DNA from: Herpetosiphonaceae bacterium
GTDB lineage: Bacteria; Chloroflexota; Chloroflexia; Chloroflexales; Herpetosiphonaceae
Assembly: GCA_013538855.1 (NCBI GenBank)
Contig: JABXJS010000090.1
Location: forward strand, 1 to 33,948
Length of the DNA stretch: 33,948 bases
Reading direction: 5' to 3'
The notes beneath the pieces were generated by a model. That model did no database searches. It saw only the letters and a program-made list of their open reading frames with translations, and was not told the DNA's origin. Positions 32,032 to 33,948 of this stretch are shown here, piece by piece; within the stretch, counting starts at the first letter, position 1, and every line of letters starts with the position of its first letter. The position numbers and the translations under genes are program-made.

Positions 32032-32970
32032 ATGGAGCTACGCCACCTGCGCTACTTCGAAGCCGTGGCGCGCCTGGGCAATGTTACCCGCGCCGCCGCC
32101 GCGCTGCACATCGCCCAGCCCTCGCTCAGCAAGCAGATCCAGGCCCTGGAGGCCGAGCTAGGCGTGCAGCTGTTCAACCGTGTTGGCCGCGGCATCGAGA
32201 TCGCCGACGCCGGCCACGTGCTGCTGCCCTACGCCCGCCGCATTTTGCAGGACGTGGCGGCGGCCGAGGCGGCCCTGCTGGCGCGGCGCGATCTGCGCAC
32301 CGGCCGCGTCTCGCTTGGCACCACGCCCACCGTCGGCACGCACCTGCTGCCTGACGCCCTGGCGGCCTTCAACGGCATCTACAGCGGCATCGAGCTTGAG
32401 CTGCACGAGACTGGCGCGACCGAGCTGCACGCGCTGCTCAGCGACGGCACCGTCGACCTCGCTGTCGTCGCCGGCCGCGGCGGCGATGTGCGCTGGATCG
32501 AGCTGTTCACCGAGGACTTGGTGATCGCCGTCGCGCGCGACCATCGCCTCGCCCAGCACGAGCACGTCAGCGTGGCGGAGCTGGCGGGCGAAAACTGGAT
32601 CGTGTTTCCGCCTGGCTACGAGCTGCGCACGCAGACGCTCTGGCTGTGGCAGGCGGCGAACATTGCGCCGCAGGTTGTCCTCGACGGCGGCGAGATGCAC
32701 ACAGTGCTCCAGCTTGCGGCGGTCGGCCTAGGCGTTGCGGTGGTGCCGCAGATGGCCCTGCAGGGCGGCGCAAACCTGGTGGGCCTGCGCCTGAGCGACG
32801 TGCAGCTGCGCCGCACCCTTGGCCTGATCTGGCACCCCGAGCGCGCCTTGACACCGGCTGCGCATACGCTTCAGCTTTTTCTTGTCGAGCGCCTGCGCCG
32901 CGTCACCACGCAGGCGGCGCGTTTGTCGGATGCTGGCGAGTCTGGCATAATGGAGGGCGGAGGAGACTGA
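32032..32970 (+). CDS. LysR-family transcriptional regulator
   Basis: The 312-aa protein has the standard layout. Residues 1-60 are the winged HTH, MELRHLRYFEAVARLGNVTR followed by AAAALHIAQPSLSKQIQALE and AELGVQLFNRVGRG. A linker helix and a two-lobed periplasmic-binding-like effector domain follow, with GRVSLGTTPTVGTHLLPDAL, VDLAVVAGRGGDV, WIVFPPGYELR and LAAVGLGVAVVPQ. The effector is unknown. The gene is divergent from the flavoprotein and 32 nt upstream of a peroxiredoxin-like gene on the same strand. It likely controls the flavoprotein and perhaps the redoxin. The ribosome site AAAGG is modest. The C-terminal residues are Gly/Glu-rich and nonconserved. Confidence 0.95.
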   Translation: MELRHLRYFEAVARLGNVTRAAAALHIAQPSLSKQIQALEAELGVQLFNRVGRGIEIADAGHVLLPYARRILQDVAAAEAALLARRDLRTGRVSLGTTPTVGTHLLPDALAAFNGIYSGIELELHETGATELHALLSDGTVDLAVVAGRGGDVRWIELFTEDLVIAVARDHRLAQHEHVSVAELAGENWIVFPPGYELRTQTLWLWQAANIAPQVVLDGGEMHTVLQLAAVGLGVAVVPQMALQGGANLVGLRLSDVQLRRTLGLIWHPERALTPAAHTLQLFLVERLRRVTTQAARLSDAGESGIMEGGGD

Positions 32971-33002
32971 ACATAATTCGAGATCAACGCTAAGGAGACT
33001 GC

Positions 33003-33464
33003 GTGTCTATGCAATTATCGGTAGGCTTAGAAGTTTTAACCCCCCAGCATCAAGCTATTCCCATTCGATCCTTCTGGAAGGATCACCATGCGATTTTGTT
33101 TTTTCTGCGCCATCTCGGCTGCACGGCCTGTCAGCAGGCGCTGCGCTATCTTTCCCAGCACTACTATCAGCTAAGCCAGCGCAAAGTGCAGGTGGTGCCG
33201 CTGGCCAAGGCCGCGCCCATGAACGCCGAGCACCTCACGCGCCTGCTTCAGCTGCCCTTCCCGATCTACAGCGACAGCGACCAGAGCGTCTTTGAGGCGT
33301 TTAGCCCTGAGCCTGGCCTGCTGCACCAGAACGGCGGCATCACCTTTATGCAGCGTGGCAGCGATACACCGGTATTCCAATTTATCCCGCAGGCTATTTT
33401 CAACACGCCACCGTGGGAGCAGCTCTGGCAGCAGCTCGACCGCATCGCACCGCTGGCATCCTAG
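33003..33464 (+). CDS. Peroxiredoxin-like (AhpC/TSA-family) protein
   Basis: The 153-aa protein has a thioredoxin fold with FFLRHLGCTACQQALRYL, giving a CxxC pair (Cys40 and Cys43) at the place where redoxins carry their active site. LPFPIYSDSDQSVFEAF resembles the conserved P-x-x-SD region of AhpC/TSA-2 type proteins. It probably reduces peroxides or disulfides; the usual peroxiredoxin PxxxT/SxxC motif is not clear, so the activity is uncertain. Either GTG 33003 or ATG 33009 could be the start: AAGGAG at 32992-32997 is 5 nt from the first and 11 from the second. The gene is 32 nt after lysR and ends in a T-tract hairpin. Confidence 0.85.
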   Translation: MSMQLSVGLEVLTPQHQAIPIRSFWKDHHAILFFLRHLGCTACQQALRYLSQHYYQLSQRKVQVVPLAKAAPMNAEHLTRLLQLPFPIYSDSDQSVFEAFSPEPGLLHQNGGITFMQRGSDTPVFQFIPQAIFNTPPWEQLWQQLDRIAPLAS

Positions 33465-33488
33465 CTGCACGCTCACTCCACACCAGTT

Positions 33489-33526
33489 AGCCCACCACGC
33501 CGCTATTGCGCTGCTGGTGGGCTTTT
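33489..33526 (+). terminator. Rho-independent terminator of the redoxin gene
   Basis: AGCCCACCA (33489-33497) pairs with TGGTGGGCT (33515-33523), and the T-tract 33523-33526 follows. It is 25 nt past the stop. Confidence 0.8.
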
Positions 33527-33706
33527 GGTGTTGCTTGGCGTTGGCTGTCTACTTTTCGCTGTCAGCGGTGGCTTGGGGCGCTGGTGGCGTTATTGTGTTG
33601 ATGGAAAAAGCGCTGCTGGTTTGTTGTTACGGCTCAGACAGCAGGGTCAGCGCTGCGGCCATCCCGCACGCTTGATGTTGGGCAGTCGGGCACCCGTCAG
33701 GGTCGT

Positions 33707-33723
33707 CGCGGTCGGACCAGCTC
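33707..33723 (+). repeat. Dispersed 17-bp element, copy 3
   Basis: An exact copy of the sequence at 10462-10478 and, inverted, at 22393-22409. The extended boxes seen in the long copies are not evident here. Confidence 0.7.
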
Positions 33724-33884
33724 TGTGTGACGCTGTGTGGCGGCCAGCGCACCCTGCGCGTGGAGCGCCAGCGTCGCCGCAGCAGACTAGCCCACAGCTC
33801 ATGCCATCGCAGCCACGTGTGGTGGTGCGCCACGCGGCGACAGGGGAACGAGCGGGCGGGCCGCCGCCGACGCAGGCGCACGCG

Positions 33885-33919
33885 GCGCGGGCCAGCGGGC
33901 AACCGCGCTGTGTTTTTTT
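33885..33919 (+). terminator. Orphan terminator-like hairpin with T7 run
   Basis: A 6-bp perfect GC stem (33885-33890 with 33903-33908) is followed by TGTG and seven T residues. It lies more than 390 nt beyond the redoxin terminator, so it would end a separate plus-strand transcript if real. Confidence 0.35.
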
Positions 33920-33948
33920 ACAAAAGTAGCGCTGTAGGTGTGGGCAGA

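Larger units (their letters stand above)
33465..33948. other. 484-bp non-coding end of window
   Basis: The redoxin terminator occupies 33489-33526. After it there is no protein-like frame. The 17-bp dispersed element is at 33707-33723 on the plus strand. A hairpin with GCGCGG (33885-33890) and CCGCGC (33903-33908) is followed 4 nt later by a T7 run (33913-33919). This is terminator-like on the plus strand with no known gene before it. Confidence 0.55.

Noticed and set aside
33525-33929. 134-aa plus-strand frame at the window end
   Set aside because: It starts within the redoxin terminator T-tract and has no protein-like pattern.

Overview
The window is GC-rich throughout and densely packed with genes on both strands. 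Gene content points to a Chloroflexota bacterium, probably from the Chloroflexales/Herpetosiphonales side. The signs are a secreted-protein tail of TDTP/TSTP repeats followed by a YLPVLLK motif, a DUF951 protein, a DUF2721 protein, an orphan PAS/STAS (RsbR-like) sensor, a fused membrane/spermidine-synthase protein and a COG3903-type ATPase-TPR regulator. This placement comes from family knowledge and was not searched. I see no rRNA, tRNA, CRISPR array, insertion sequence or phage gene.

Layout. 1-274: C-terminal end of a TPT-repeat surface or secreted protein. 339-1600: a conserved hypothetical gene and a TrmH-family RNA methyltransferase, overlapping by 4 nt. 1761-2656: MarR regulator overlapping an EVE-domain gene. 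3103-4549: a quinone-oxidoreductase-like enzyme divergent from an HxlR regulator. 4622-4999: an AT-richer PH-domain gene that looks acquired. 5072-8375 (minus): YggT, fused spermidine synthase, a four-helix membrane protein and an RlmK-like methyltransferase, the last three joined by 4-nt overlaps. 8519-8914: a SpoIIAA/STAS-like small protein with a clear terminator. 9096-10190: deoxynucleoside kinase and a DUF2721 membrane protein. 11064-12856: tautomerase followed by a PLP-dependent decarboxylase, 2 nt apart. 13482-15095: triple-PAS plus STAS sensor. 15092-19574 (minus): Lon protease, lipoprotein and RlmI-like methyltransferase, coupled by overlaps. 19907-25220: metallophosphoesterase, an unrecognised 144-aa protein and a two-unit M16 peptidase. 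25312-27527 (plus): PAP2 phosphatase, DUF5808-like protein, AcoX/NAD-kinase-like protein and DUF951 protein, the last three overlapping. 27652-29985: STAND-type ATPase-TPR regulator with no DNA-binding domain. 30175-33464: an SdhA/FrdA-type flavoprotein divergent from a LysR regulator, followed by a peroxiredoxin-like protein.

Most genes are housekeeping or regulatory. Translational coupling is frequent: stop and start codons overlap as ATGA or GTGA at five junctions, plus one TAGTG junction. Several gaps between genes hold strong GC hairpins without a T-tract, so terminators here may often lack one. The least explained material is in the long non-coding gaps (2657-3102, 10191-11063, 22066-22589, 33465-33948). 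Three of these share a 17-bp sequence, two share a longer, diverged block of about 130-140 bp, and two contain plus-strand terminator-like hairpins that serve no visible gene. The best candidates for something undescribed are this dispersed intergenic element, the possible small RNA near 2746-2879, the orphan SdhA-like flavoprotein with its LysR and redoxin neighbours, and the tautomerase-decarboxylase pair.
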